DNA of 64,000 nucleotides from Chelativorans petroleitrophicus (GTDB lineage: Bacteria > Pseudomonadota > Alphaproteobacteria > Rhizobiales > Rhizobiaceae): positions 62,001 to 126,000 of the forward strand of contig NZ_JAODNV010000010.1 in the NCBI RefSeq assembly GCF_025398195.1, in the 5' to 3' direction. Each line of letters opens with the position of its first letter. Within the stretch, counting starts at the first letter, position 1. Positions 25,845 to 37,426 of the stretch are shown piece after piece. A model generated the notes under the pieces. It saw nothing but the letters and a program-made list of their open reading frames with translations, ran no database searches and was not told the origin of the DNA. The position numbers and the translations under genes were made by a program.

Positions 25845-27098
25845 CTAGCGCCGGCAGCGCCAATTCCAGTCGCGCTCCGGCCCGACGTCCACATGCACCG
25901 ATTTCGTATGGCAGTAGGTGCCCACGCCGCCGCGGCCGGGGAGGGAGCGGACGAAGTTGGCCAGCTCCCACTTGCTCACGCCTTCCACCTGTATGTCGGC
26001 TGCCGCGCAGGCCATGTGCATGGATTTGGGCGCGCCATTCACGCGGCGGTTATGGGCGGGGCTGCGGTAGCCGGAGGTGACCAATATCCGCTTGCCGTAT
26101 TTCCGTTCGATGACCTTCAGAAGTCGCACGAGCTGCGGCTTAAAGCAGGAAACGTTGACATCCTCGCGCTGCAACATCAGCCCGTGAGGCGCCAGGCGGG
26201 CGAGGCCGGCGGCGGAGGCGACCTGATAGCTGCCGTCCACCGATTCGTAGAGGTCGAGGCTCTCTTCGTCGATTTCAGTCCGACTCCTGATTTCGAAAAG
26301 CTGGTCGCGCTCGCGCACGCCCGGCAGAGCATCGGTGAACATCGCCGCCTGAGGCGCCGTGGCAGCGACCTTGATGACGGGCTTTTCGGGCTCGGTGGCG
26401 GCATCGTCGGCCGCTTCTTCTTCCGCGTCCGGCTCGCGGTCGGGGAAGGGTACCTTGGTCTGGGCGGGAGCAAAGAAGGCCGTAAGCAGGCCGCGCTTCT
26501 GCAAAGCGCCGGAGGCCTCGGGCGTGGCCGGCTGTGCTTCACTGGATGCGGCAGGAGATTGTCCGTCTGTCGTATCCGCGGCCGCTTTCTCCGCTGCCGG
26601 GGAAGCGGGCGTATCATGGGCTGACAGGCCCAAATCCGGAGCTGCCGCGGCCGCTTCCTCTTGGGCTTCTTTTGCAGGCGCTGAGGCTTGAGCCTCAGCC
26701 GGAGCGGCCGCAAAGAGGCCAGACAGGAGTGTGCGCTTTGGCTTGGCAGGTGCCGCGTCGCCTTCCGGCGCCGATTCGGTGGTCTCTGCCTGCTCGTCGC
26801 TGTCCTTGCGCGCCAGTATTTCCGTTTCGGCGGAACCGGATTCTGCCGTGGGAGCGGATTTCTCGGGAGGCTGCGGGGTGCCGCCCGATTCCGCCAAAAA
26901 GGCCTCATTGTCTCCTTGGGGGCGCAGAGCAGGCTCGGCGACTGGACCGCTTTCTTCCGTCAAGGCGGCTGATGCAACCGTGCTTTGCGTAACGGCAGGG
27001 CCGTCCGTCATGCCGGGGGCAAGGCTCAGCGAAGGTTCCGTTGCGGAGCAGGAAACCGCCAGGCCACATGCGAGCGAGACGCCGAGAAGCCGCCGCAT
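25845..27098 (-). CDS. Exported lipoprotein-like protein with C-terminal DUF882/M15 peptidase-like domain
   Basis: A 417-residue protein: signal sequence with a weak lipobox (GLAVSC, Cys at about 17), about 230 residues rich in Ala, Glu, Pro and Ser, and a C-terminal domain (about 290-417) of the M15A/DUF882 type with TSGYRSPAHNRRVNG, SMHMACAAADIQVEG and VGTYCHTKSVHVDVG; the His/Asp/His set matches zinc D-alanyl-D-alanine carboxypeptidase-like enzymes. The linker holds a duplicated motif, KRTLLSGLFAAAPAE and KRGLLTAFFAPAQT. It probably acts in the periplasm on the cell wall. The start at 27098 begins the signal sequence. Confidence 0.8.
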   Translation of the reverse strand: MRRLLGVSLACGLAVSCSATEPSLSLAPGMTDGPAVTQSTVASAALTEESGPVAEPALRPQGDNEAFLAESGGTPQPPEKSAPTAESGSAETEILARKDSDEQAETTESAPEGDAAPAKPKRTLLSGLFAAAPAEAQASAPAKEAQEEAAAAAPDLGLSAHDTPASPAAEKAAADTTDGQSPAASSEAQPATPEASGALQKRGLLTAFFAPAQTKVPFPDREPDAEEEAADDAATEPEKPVIKVAATAPQAAMFTDALPGVRERDQLFEIRSRTEIDEESLDLYESVDGSYQVASAAGLARLAPHGLMLQREDVNVSCFKPQLVRLLKVIERKYGKRILVTSGYRSPAHNRRVNGAPKSMHMACAAADIQVEGVSKWELANFVRSLPGRGGVGTYCHTKSVHVDVGPERDWNWRCRR

Positions 27099-27244
27099 CA
27101 AAGCATGATCAAATTCGGGTCTTCCGGCCGAGGCCGGGCCGCTGCGAGCCAACGAACGTCCTCTTCAGCAATCGTCGTGGAAATGTCCCCACGTGTGCGG
27201 CGCTCCTCGCTCCCCCGAGCAAGAAGCCTCATTCTCTGGTAACG

Positions 27245-27283
27245 AAAAAAAACCCATGTTACAAATGGATTATAGGTCCATTA
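27245..27283 (-). terminator. Terminator-like structure after phaC
   Basis: On the minus strand an AATGGA/TCCATT stem and a small CCAT/ATGG stem precede a run of eight T (27245-27252 as A on the plus strand). It lies 44 bases past the phaC stop and before the next minus-strand gene. A second stem (ACAGAC/GTCTGT, 27286-27306) is nearer the stop. Confidence 0.4.
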
Positions 27284-27326
27284 CAACAGACAATGTTTCA
27301 GTCTGTAAGAATTGTTGGGCGGGGTC

Positions 27327-29156
27327 TCAGGCCTGAATCAGCACATAGGTGCCCGGCGCATCACCGAGCATTTTTCTTCGCCGGTCGATCCTCCGCGCCG
27401 GCACCCGCGCGCTGTCCTGCCGCTCGATCCAGGCCTGCCAGTGCGGCCACCAGGAACCCGGGAAAATCTCTGCTTTGGCGAGCCACGCCTCCACGGTGTC
27501 GGCAAGGCCCTTTCCCGTCCAGTAGCGGTATTTGCCTGCCGAAGGCGGATTGATGACGCCCGCGATGTGACCGGAGCCCGCCAGCACAAATTCGACCGGA
27601 CCGCCGAAGAGATGGCTGCCGAACAGAACGGATTGTGCCGGAGCGATGTGATCGTCCGCAGCGGCGAGATTATAGACCGGAATGCGGATGTCCGAGAGGC
27701 GGACGCGCTGCCCATGGATGATGGCGCACCCGCGCGCCAGATTGTTCTCCAGATAGCAGTTGCGCAGGTAGTAGGCGTGATTGGCCGCCGCCATGCGCGT
27801 GGAATCGGCGTTCCAGTAGAGCAGGTCGAAGGGCGGCGGCTCGCGGCCCAGAAGATAGTTGTTGACGACATAGGGCCACAGGAGATCGCGCGCCCGCAGC
27901 ATGTTGAAGGCGGTCGCCATGCGGTTGCCTTCCAGAAAGCCCTTCTCGCGCATGGCTTTTTCCAGGGCGGCCACCTGCTCCTCGTCGGCGAAGACCTTCA
28001 GGTCGCCCGCATGGGTGAAGTCCACCTGCGTTGCGAGAAAGGTGGCCGAGGCCACCCGGTCGTCTCCATCCCGTGCCATTGCCGCAAGTGCGGCGGCAAG
28101 AAGCGTGCCGCCCACGCAATAGCCCACGGCGTTCACCTGCTTTTCGCCCGTGCGCCGGGCGGCAGTGTCGAGCGCAAGTTCGATGCCGTCACGGATGTAG
28201 TCGTCCCAACCCATCGCTGCGTGCCGCTCGTCGGGATTGACCCAGGAGATCACGAACACCGTATGCCCCTGTTCCACCGCCCAGCGGATGAAGGAGCGTT
28301 CGGGATTGAGGTCGAGCACGTAGAACTTGTTGATCCAGGGCGGCACGATGACGAGCGGTCTGCGCAGCACGGTTCTGGTCGTGGCCTGATACTGGATGAT
28401 TTCGGCCAGATCGCTGCGCGCCACCACCTTGCCGGGCGTGGTGGCGATATTGCGGCCGAGTTCGAATCCGGACCGGTCGGTCTGGCGCAGGCGCAGCTCC
28501 CCGCCGCCGGCGGCGATGTCCTCGGCCAGCATGCGCATCCCGCGCATGAGATTCTCGCCATCCGAGCTGAAGGTTTCGCGCAGCGCCTGCGGATTGGTCA
28601 TGAGGAAATTTGTCGGCGAAAGGGCTTCGCTGATCTGCCGGACGTAGAAGACCGCCTTGCGGCGCGTCTGTTCGTCTAGGCCTTCCGTATTCTCCACGAG
28701 CTCATTGGCCCAGCGGGCGGTGACGAGGAAGGCCTGCTTGAGGAAGTCAAAGAACGGGTTCTGCGACCATTCGGGATCGCTGAAGCGCTTGTCGCCCGGC
28801 TCCGGTGCGATCGGCTCGCTCTCGGGCTTTTCGCCCGTCATCCGGCGAATCGACCCGGCCCAGACCTCGATCAGGCCGGAGAGAAGCCGGGTCTGCGCTT
28901 CGAGCGAGCGGCCCGGATCAGAGAGCCAGTAGCCCGCGAGCTGCGAAAGCGTTTTGGCCATCTCCGCGTAAGGGGCAGGGATGTCGCGCCATTCGCCCGC
29001 CTCGCGCGGGCGCGCCCAGGCCGCGGCCGCCTTGCCGGCCTCCTCTATCGCGCGGGCGAGGTTGAGCGCGAAGCGCTCCGGATTCCTCACCACATAGGGG
29101 CCGGCCGCGTCGGGTTCGTTCCTCTTCTCTTTGTCGTGCTTGCCGGCGCCGGCCAT
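27327..29156 (-). CDS. phaC: Polyhydroxyalkanoate synthase, class I
   Basis: PhaC polymerises hydroxyacyl-CoA (mainly 3-hydroxybutyryl-CoA) into PHA storage granules. The 609-residue protein is of class I length. The lipase-like box is GYCVGG with the catalytic Cys at 347, with catalytic Asp in AAADDHIAP and His in AGSGHIAGVINPP; PPWINKFYVLDLNP is a family block. The ATG at 29156 has GAGGAGG 12 bases upstream; a TTG at 29177 has none. It is divergent from a small lipoprotein gene, sharing a very short upstream region. No phaA, phaB or phaR is in the window. Confidence 0.93.
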   Translation of the reverse strand: MAGAGKHDKEKRNEPDAAGPYVVRNPERFALNLARAIEEAGKAAAAWARPREAGEWRDIPAPYAEMAKTLSQLAGYWLSDPGRSLEAQTRLLSGLIEVWAGSIRRMTGEKPESEPIAPEPGDKRFSDPEWSQNPFFDFLKQAFLVTARWANELVENTEGLDEQTRRKAVFYVRQISEALSPTNFLMTNPQALRETFSSDGENLMRGMRMLAEDIAAGGGELRLRQTDRSGFELGRNIATTPGKVVARSDLAEIIQYQATTRTVLRRPLVIVPPWINKFYVLDLNPERSFIRWAVEQGHTVFVISWVNPDERHAAMGWDDYIRDGIELALDTAARRTGEKQVNAVGYCVGGTLLAAALAAMARDGDDRVASATFLATQVDFTHAGDLKVFADEEQVAALEKAMREKGFLEGNRMATAFNMLRARDLLWPYVVNNYLLGREPPPFDLLYWNADSTRMAAANHAYYLRNCYLENNLARGCAIIHGQRVRLSDIRIPVYNLAAADDHIAPAQSVLFGSHLFGGPVEFVLAGSGHIAGVINPPSAGKYRYWTGKGLADTVEAWLAKAEIFPGSWWPHWQAWIERQDSARVPARRIDRRRKMLGDAPGTYVLIQA

Positions 29157-29228
29157 CTTTCGCGCTGGCCTCCTCAAGATGCTGAATTATAATGGCGGGC
29201 ATCGTAATATGATGTTTGAGCACTGCAT

Positions 29229-29558
29229 ATGAAAATCCCGGGCCGCTTACGACCGTTTTCGCCTGTTTTTCTTGCGGCCGCTTGTCTCACGCCGTGGCTT
29301 CTTGCGGCCTGCGCGAGCTCTTCGGAGCGGGCACCGGGCACGCAGCCTGACGGCTACCCTAATCTCAATATTTCGCCGGCGGCCGCCGCTCCTCAGCTGA
29401 CCAATGAGGAGCGGCGCGCGCTCGTGCAGGAGCTTGCCAAGGGAAGGGAGTTGCCGAGCCAGGCTTCTCAGCCTTCCGCGGCTGAACTGGAGCGGCTGCG
29501 CCGGCTCGGCGAACTTCACGCCGAGGAGCGCCTGCGGGCGATCGAGGCAGGGGAGTAG
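29229..29558 (+). CDS. Small lipoprotein of unknown function
   Basis: A 109-residue protein with a signal peptide and a good lipobox (WLLAACAS, Cys at about 28), then a Pro/Ala-rich stretch and a charged helical C-terminal half (NEERRALVQELAKG, ELERLRRLGELHAEERL). It is probably anchored in the inner or outer membrane facing the periplasm. Divergent from phaC, 72 bases away. I do not recognise a functional family. Confidence 0.75.
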   Translation: MKIPGRLRPFSPVFLAAACLTPWLLAACASSSERAPGTQPDGYPNLNISPAAAAPQLTNEERRALVQELAKGRELPSQASQPSAAELERLRRLGELHAEERLRAIEAGE

Positions 29559-29640
29559 GTCGATCCTCCGGCAATACTATCGACCCGCCCCGCGAACAGG
29601 TGTATGAGGGCGGCAGCCACCTCCTTCCCGGAAGATTGCC

Positions 29641-30858
29641 ATGGAAGAATTTCACAAGGTCCGCCGGCTTCCGCCATATGTGTTCGAGCAGGTCAACAGG
29701 CTGAAGGCTTCGGCCCGAGCGCGCGGCGCGGATATCATCGATCTCGGCATGGGCAATCCGGACCTGCCGACGCCCAAGGCCATCGTGGACAAGCTGTGCG
29801 ACGTGGTGCGTGATCCGCGAACCCATCGCTATTCGTCCTCGCGCGGCATTCCCGGGCTGCGCCGGGCGCAGGCCGCCTATTATGCGCGCCGCTTCGGCGT
29901 CAAGCTCGACCCTGAGACGCAGGTGATCGCCACGCTGGGCTCCAAAGAAGGCTTTGCCAATATGGCGCAGGCCATCACAGCGCCGGGCGACGTGGTGCTG
30001 TGTCCCAACCCGACATACCCGATCCACGCCTTCGGCTTCATCATGTCAGGCGGCGTGGTCCGCTCCATCCAGGCCGAGCCGGACGACAGGTTCATTCCGG
30101 CCCTGGAGCGGGCGGTGCGCCATTCGATCCCGAAGCCGCTGGCGCTGATTCTCAACTATCCGTCCAATCCGACGGCCTGCCTGGCCACGCTTGACTTCTA
30201 CAAGGACGTGGTGGCGTTCGCCCGCAAGCACGAGATCATCATTCTGTCCGACCTGGCCTATGCGGAGATCTATTTCGACGGCAATCCGCCGCCCTCCGTG
30301 TTGCAGGTGCCGGGCGCGATGGATGTGACGGTGGAGTTCACATCCATGTCCAAGACGTTCTCCATGCCCGGCTGGCGCATGGGCTTCGCCGTCGGCAACG
30401 AGCGGCTGATCGCCGCCCTTTCCAGGGTGAAGTCCTATCTCGATTACGGCGCCTTCACACCCATCCAGGTGGCCGCCGCCGCCGCGCTCAATTCGGACGG
30501 CGCGGAGATCGAGGAGGTGCGCAGCGTCTATCGCCGCCGGCGCGACGTGCTGGTGGAGGCGTTCGGGCGTGCCGGCTGGGATGTGCCGCCGCCGCCTGCC
30601 ACCATGTTCGCCTGGGCGCCCATTCCCGAGCCGTTCCGCAGCCTCGGTTCGCTGGAATTTTCCAAGCTGCTGGTCGAGAAGGCGGAGGTGGCGGTGGCGC
30701 CCGGCGTCGGCTTCGGCGAGCATGGCGACGATTATGTGCGCATCGCGCTGGTGGAGAACGAGCACCGCATCCGGCAAGCCGCGCGCAACATCAAGCGTTT
30801 CCTTTCGACGGCGCCGCAGATGCTCGACAACGTCATTCCGATGACCGCGCGGCGCTGA
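29641..30858 (+). CDS. Class I aminotransferase, alanine/glutamate-pyruvate type (AlaC-like)
   Basis: A 405-residue PLP-dependent aminotransferase of fold type I. Motifs: DLGMGNPDLPTPKAIVDKL, LGSKEGFANMAQAI, LNYPSNPTACLATLDFYKDV, the PLP lysine in TSMSKTFSMPGWRMGFAVGN and the carboxylate Arg in DYVRIALVENEHRIRQA. It is closest in pattern to AlaC and LL-diaminopimelate aminotransferase-like enzymes that make alanine from pyruvate. The homoserine dehydrogenase gene follows after 108 bases, an order common in rhizobia. Confidence 0.88.
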   Translation: MEEFHKVRRLPPYVFEQVNRLKASARARGADIIDLGMGNPDLPTPKAIVDKLCDVVRDPRTHRYSSSRGIPGLRRAQAAYYARRFGVKLDPETQVIATLGSKEGFANMAQAITAPGDVVLCPNPTYPIHAFGFIMSGGVVRSIQAEPDDRFIPALERAVRHSIPKPLALILNYPSNPTACLATLDFYKDVVAFARKHEIIILSDLAYAEIYFDGNPPPSVLQVPGAMDVTVEFTSMSKTFSMPGWRMGFAVGNERLIAALSRVKSYLDYGAFTPIQVAAAAALNSDGAEIEEVRSVYRRRRDVLVEAFGRAGWDVPPPPATMFAWAPIPEPFRSLGSLEFSKLLVEKAEVAVAPGVGFGEHGDDYVRIALVENEHRIRQAARNIKRFLSTAPQMLDNVIPMTARR

Positions 30859-30966
30859 CCGGAAGACGAGGGGCTGGGCGGAAATCGCGCCGCCCGGCGC
30901 TGTTCCGCCTCTCGTCGCTTCAGTAACAGTCGTCCGAATCTGATCAATTCTGGAGATGGCATAGTC

Positions 30967-32277
30967 ATGGCCGAACCCTTGCGCATTGGAATTGCCGGTC
31001 TTGGAACCGTGGGAGCGAGCGTCGTCAGGATGCTCGGCCAGAAGGGGACGGAGCTGACTCGCCAGTGCGGCCGCGAGATCGTGCCGGTGGCCGTCTGCGC
31101 GCGCGATCGCAACCGGGATCGGGGCATCGATCTCGGCAATGCGCACTGGTTCGATGATCCGGTGGAGCTTGCGCGGTCTCCGGGGATCGACGTGTTCGTG
31201 GAGCTCATGGGCGGGGAGGGGGATCCGGCCTTGAGCTCCGTTCGTGCCGCTCTCGAATCGGGCCGCCATGTCGTGACGGCCAACAAGGCGCTGCTTTCGA
31301 GGCACGGCGTCGAGCTTGCCGCGATCGCGGAGAAGAAGGGCGTGCTGCTCAATTACGAGGCGGCAGTGGCCGGCGGCATCCCCGTCATTAAGACCCTGCG
31401 CGAGGCGCTGGTGGGGAACACGGTTTCCCGCGTCTTCGGCATCATGAACGGCACGGCCAACTATATCCTGACGCGCATGGAAGCCGAGGGCCTCAGCTTC
31501 GAGGAATGCCTGAAGGAGGCGCAGCGGCTCGGCTATGCCGAGGCAGACCCCACCTTCGACATCGAGGGCCATGACACGGCGCACAAGCTGTCGATCCTGA
31601 CAAGCCTCGCCTTTGGGTGCCGCATCTCGGCGGACGACATCTATATGGAGGGAATCTCCAACATCACCCAAGCGGATATCCGCGCGGCCGCGGAGCTTGG
31701 CTATCGCATCAAGCTTCTCGGCGTGGCTCAGAAGACGGAAAGCGGCATCGAGCAGCGCGTGCATCCGACCATGGTGCCCACCAGCTCCGTGATCGCGCAG
31801 GTGCACGGGGTGACCAATGCCGTCGCCATCGAAACCGATATGCTGGGCGAGCTTCTGCTTTCCGGCCCCGGCGCCGGGGGCAACGCGACCGCATCGGCCG
31901 TCATCGGCGACATCGCGGACATTGCCAAGAGCAGGCCTGGCTTTCAGCACGGCCCCGTTTTCGGCCGGCCGGCGAAGGAGCTGCAGCCCTACAGGCGCGC
32001 GCGCATGCGGGCGCACGCAGGCGGCTACTTCATCCGCTTCACGGTGCACGACCGCATCGGCGTCTTCGCGGCAATCGCCAAGCGCATGGCCGACAACGAC
32101 ATTTCTCTGGAATCCATCGTCCAGCACGGTGAGGCGACGGATGACGCGCAAAAGACCGTGATCCTCGTCACCCACGAGACGACGGAGGCCGCCGTGCACA
32201 AGGCCGTGGAAGGGGTCACCCGGGACGGGCATCTGACCTCGCGGCCGCAGGTGATCCGCATCGAGCGCGCCGCATGA
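30967..32277 (+). CDS. hom: Homoserine dehydrogenase
   Basis: Hom reduces aspartate semialdehyde to homoserine on the way to threonine and methionine. The 436-residue protein has the NAD(P)-binding loop GIAGLGTVGASVVRML, the catalytic block (VAGGIPVIKTLREAL, FGIMNGTANYILTRM, KEAQRLGYAEADPTFDIEGH) and a C-terminal ACT domain (about 350-436: RFTVHDRIGVFAAIAKRMAD) that usually gives feedback inhibition by threonine. It uses the same intermediate that the ectoine island would make. Confidence 0.94.
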   Translation: MAEPLRIGIAGLGTVGASVVRMLGQKGTELTRQCGREIVPVAVCARDRNRDRGIDLGNAHWFDDPVELARSPGIDVFVELMGGEGDPALSSVRAALESGRHVVTANKALLSRHGVELAAIAEKKGVLLNYEAAVAGGIPVIKTLREALVGNTVSRVFGIMNGTANYILTRMEAEGLSFEECLKEAQRLGYAEADPTFDIEGHDTAHKLSILTSLAFGCRISADDIYMEGISNITQADIRAAAELGYRIKLLGVAQKTESGIEQRVHPTMVPTSSVIAQVHGVTNAVAIETDMLGELLLSGPGAGGNATASAVIGDIADIAKSRPGFQHGPVFGRPAKELQPYRRARMRAHAGGYFIRFTVHDRIGVFAAIAKRMADNDISLESIVQHGEATDDAQKTVILVTHETTEAAVHKAVEGVTRDGHLTSRPQVIRIERAA

Positions 32278-32315
32278 AGACAGGCTGTGGCAGCAGCCGC
32301 TCAGTCCGGTCTTGA

Positions 32316-34484
<2,169 letters not shown>

Positions 34485-34542
34485 CCGCATGGGCGGATTC
34501 ATCATCTCCGTTCAAGCCAGGCTTCAGCCGAATTGATATGAC

Positions 34543-34561
34543 AGGTCAGCGTTGCTGACCT
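34543..34561. promoter_or_regulatory. Hairpin or operator between ligA and azlC
   Basis: AGGTCAGC and GCTGACCT form a perfect 8-bp stem with a 3-base loop (34543-34561), 28 bases before azlC and 58 after ligA. A short T-rich stretch follows. It may end the ligA message or be a protein-binding palindrome for azlCD. Confidence 0.45.
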
Positions 34562-34589
34562 ATTCTTCCCATTTGTTGTCGGAGGTTTC

Positions 34590-35315
34590 ATGACGGCTGA
34601 CACCTATGCTGAGGCGCATCCGGCCAGCGAATTCTTGTCCGGGGTGCGCGCAAGCATCCCTGTCATTGTCGCTGCCGCGCCCTTTGGCGTTCTGTTCGGT
34701 GCGCTTGCCGTGGAGAACGGCTTTTCCGCATCCGAAGCGATGCTGATGAGCGCTGCGATCTTCGGCGGGGCTAGCCAGATGGTGGGCATCGACCTGTTTG
34801 GCGCCCGTGTGGCGCCGTGGCTCATCGTCTTTTCCATATTCGCGGTGAATTTCCGCCACGTGCTCTATTCGGCCACCATCGGCCGCTACATAGCCCACTG
34901 GACGCCGCTTCAGCGCTTCGTCGGCTTCTTCTTTCTCGTGGACCCGCAATTCGCGGAGGCAGAGCAGCGGGTGGAAAAGGGCCGGTCCCTCGGGTTTGCC
35001 TGGTATATGGGCGTGGCGCTGCCGCTCTATGTCTTCTGGATTGCCGAATCGGGATTAGGCGCGGTGTTCGGCCGCCTGATTCCCAACACGCAGGCGCTGG
35101 GCCTCGATTTTCTTCTGCCCATCTACTTCCTGGGCCTGGTGATGAGCTTTCGCAAGCGCGCCATGTGGCTGCCGGTCGTTGGTGTGAGCGCATTCGTCTC
35201 CGTGGTGGCCTATCACACGATCGGTTCGCCCTGGCATGTCTCCATCGGCGCCGTGGCCGGCGTCCTCGTCGGCGCGCTGTTTGCGCCCAAAGCTTTCAGG
35301 GAGAAGAGGCCGTGA
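34590..35315 (+). CDS. azlC: AzlC-family branched-chain amino acid exporter, large subunit
   Basis: A 241-residue inner-membrane protein with about six to seven hydrophobic segments and the family block AAPFGVLFGALAVENGFSASEA and GGASQMVGIDLFG. AzlC with AzlD exports branched-chain amino acids or analogues. An ATG at 34590 lies 8 bases after GGAGG. The stop overlaps the GTG start of azlD (GTGA). Confidence 0.9.
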   Translation: MTADTYAEAHPASEFLSGVRASIPVIVAAAPFGVLFGALAVENGFSASEAMLMSAAIFGGASQMVGIDLFGARVAPWLIVFSIFAVNFRHVLYSATIGRYIAHWTPLQRFVGFFFLVDPQFAEAEQRVEKGRSLGFAWYMGVALPLYVFWIAESGLGAVFGRLIPNTQALGLDFLLPIYFLGLVMSFRKRAMWLPVVGVSAFVSVVAYHTIGSPWHVSIGAVAGVLVGALFAPKAFREKRP

Positions 35316-35608
35316 GCACAATCTTCTGGATCACCCTCGCCGGTGCGGTGCTCACCTATCTGACCCGGATCGGCGGACATCTGGTGCTGTCGCGCTTCGA
35401 GCGCATCCACCCGCGTGTGGAAGCGGGCCTCGACGCGGTGCCTGCGGCGGTGCTCACCACGCTGGTCGCTCCCGCGGCGATGGAGGGTGGGCCGGCGGAG
35501 GTCGCAGCCCTTGTAACCGGCGTTCTCATCGCGCTTGCGGGCGGAGGAATGATGCCGCTGTTCCTTTCCTCCGCCGCGGTGCTCATTCTCCTGCGCAACA
35601 TCCTATAG
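35312..35608 (+). CDS. azlD: AzlD-family branched-chain amino acid exporter, small subunit
   Basis: A 98-residue membrane protein with three hydrophobic segments and the family signature TYLTRIGGHLVLSRFERIHP, followed by VPAAVLTTLVAPAAMEG. The GTG start overlaps the azlC stop, so the two subunits are translationally coupled. Its last six bases, CTATAG, are also the last six of the convergent gene at 35603. Confidence 0.9.
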   Translation: MSTIFWITLAGAVLTYLTRIGGHLVLSRFERIHPRVEAGLDAVPAAVLTTLVAPAAMEGGPAEVAALVTGVLIALAGGGMMPLFLSSAAVLILLRNIL

Positions 35609-37426
35609 CGGAGCGGTGACCTCACGCAGCCAGGCCGCGACGTCGTCTTCGACCAGCGGAGATATCTCCTCGAACACCCGCCGGTGATAGGCGTTCAGCC
35701 ATTCGCGTTCTTCGGGCGACAGAAGGGCGGGGTCGATCAGCCTGCGGTCGATGGGCGCCAGCGTCAGCGTCTCGAAGGCGTGCATGTCAACCTCGCCGCC
35801 CGGTACCGGCTCGGGCGCCGTCACCGCGACCAGGTTCTCGATCCGGATGCCGTAGTGGCCCTGCCGGTAATAGCCCGGCTCGTTGGAAAGGATCATGCCG
35901 GTGCGCAGCTCTTCCTTTCCCGTCTTGGCGATGCGCTGCGGCCCTTCATGCACCGAAAGATAGGAGCCGACGCCGTGACCGGTGCCGTGATTGTAGTTGA
36001 GGCCGTTCTTCCAGAGGGCGACGCGGGCGAGCGCGTCTATGTCCATGCCACGCGTGCCGGCCGGAAAGCGCAGCGTGGAAATCGCGATCATGCCCTTCAG
36101 CACCAGCGTGAAGCGGGTGCGCATTTCCTCTGTCGGCTCTCCGAGAGCGACGGTGCGTGTCACGTCGGTCGTGCCGTCGTCGAACTGGGCGCCTGAATCG
36201 ACCAGGAGAAGCTCTCCCGGCGCGAGTTTCCTGTTGGTCCGTTGCGTGACGCGATAGTGCACGATCGCGCCGTTTGGCCCGGCTCCGCAGATCGTGTCGA
36301 AGGAGATGTCACGCATCGGCATCTGCAATTCCTCGCCCGTGCGGCGGCGGAATTCCTCAAGCCGCGTAACGACGGTGATTTCGTCCAGCGTGTCGGGCCG
36401 CTGACGGTCCAGCCAGGCGAGAAAGCGCGCGAGGGCGGCTCCGTCCCGCACATGCGCCGCGCGGGCGCCCTTCAGCTCCGTCTCGTTCTTCATGGCGCGC
36501 GGGACGGCGGCGGGGTCGGAAAAGTCCACCACCGTACCCCCGGCCTCCTCGACGGCAAGGCGCAGCCTTTCGGCTGCAAGTGACGGGTCGAGGCCGATCT
36601 TCGCGTCCCTCGCGGCCGATGAGAGCTCCGGCAGGAGGTCGCCCGGCGCGTGGATGTCCGCCAGCGCGCGCAGATGCGTTTCGGCCTCGCCGCTGATCTT
36701 CCACGAGTCCATGAAGAGGCGCGGCCGGCCCTCCGCCGAAATAATCGCGAAGCCCAGTGCCAGCGGCGTGTGCGGCACGTCGTTGCCGCGGATGTTGAAG
36801 GTCCAGGCAAGGGAGGCCGGATCAGTCAGCACCGTGTGATCGATGCCCTCGGCGGCAAGCTTTTCCGAAAGCTTCGCAAGCTTGGCCTCGGCCGGTTCCC
36901 CAGCAAGCGACAGGGGATGGACGCGCACCGGCTCTGCCGGCGGGGCAGGGCGGTCGTCCCAGATGGCATCGACAAGGTTGCGATCCAGCGCCACCGCCTC
37001 CGCTCCGGGCTTTTTCAGCGCCTTGCGCAGGGCGCGGATTTCGCCCACCGTGTGCAGCCAGGGGTCGAAGCCGATCTGCGCTCCCTGGCTCAGATTGGCT
37101 TTCATCCAGTCGCGCGGCGGGTTGTCGACAAGGCTCTCGATCTCGAAGAGGCCAGGGTCCGTCTGCTCCCGCGCCTGAAGCGTATAGCGCCCGTCGACGA
37201 ACAGAATCGCCTTGCTGCGCAGGATGAGCGCGACCCCGGCGGACCCTGTGAAGCCCGTCAGCCACGCCAGCCGCTCGGCACAGGCCGGCACATATTCGCC
37301 CTGATGCTCGTCCGCCCGAGGGACCAGCACCCCGTCGAGCCCGCTTTCCTCCATCAGCAGGCGCAGACGCTCCAGCCTTGGTCTTGCCTGAGCGGGATCG
37401 GCGGTCGTTTCGAACGATTGAAACAT
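35603..37426 (-). CDS. pepP: Aminopeptidase P (Xaa-Pro aminopeptidase), M24B
   Basis: A 607-residue three-domain M24B peptidase: two creatinase-like N-terminal domains (about 1-310; FTGSAGVALILRSKAILFVDG) and a catalytic pita-bread domain with Asp ligands in LLVDSGAQFDDGTTDVTRTV, His in GTGHGVGSYLSVHEGP, and Glu in LSNEPGYY and RIENLV. It cleaves the bond before proline in the cytoplasm; the length matches the eukaryote-like class found in rhizobia. The start at 37426 has GGAGAAAG upstream. It converges on azlD, sharing the palindrome CTATAG as Leu-stop for both. Confidence 0.92.
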   Translation of the reverse strand: MFQSFETTADPAQARPRLERLRLLMEESGLDGVLVPRADEHQGEYVPACAERLAWLTGFTGSAGVALILRSKAILFVDGRYTLQAREQTDPGLFEIESLVDNPPRDWMKANLSQGAQIGFDPWLHTVGEIRALRKALKKPGAEAVALDRNLVDAIWDDRPAPPAEPVRVHPLSLAGEPAEAKLAKLSEKLAAEGIDHTVLTDPASLAWTFNIRGNDVPHTPLALGFAIISAEGRPRLFMDSWKISGEAETHLRALADIHAPGDLLPELSSAARDAKIGLDPSLAAERLRLAVEEAGGTVVDFSDPAAVPRAMKNETELKGARAAHVRDGAALARFLAWLDRQRPDTLDEITVVTRLEEFRRRTGEELQMPMRDISFDTICGAGPNGAIVHYRVTQRTNRKLAPGELLLVDSGAQFDDGTTDVTRTVALGEPTEEMRTRFTLVLKGMIAISTLRFPAGTRGMDIDALARVALWKNGLNYNHGTGHGVGSYLSVHEGPQRIAKTGKEELRTGMILSNEPGYYRQGHYGIRIENLVAVTAPEPVPGGEVDMHAFETLTLAPIDRRLIDPALLSPEEREWLNAYHRRVFEEISPLVEDDVAAWLREVTAPL

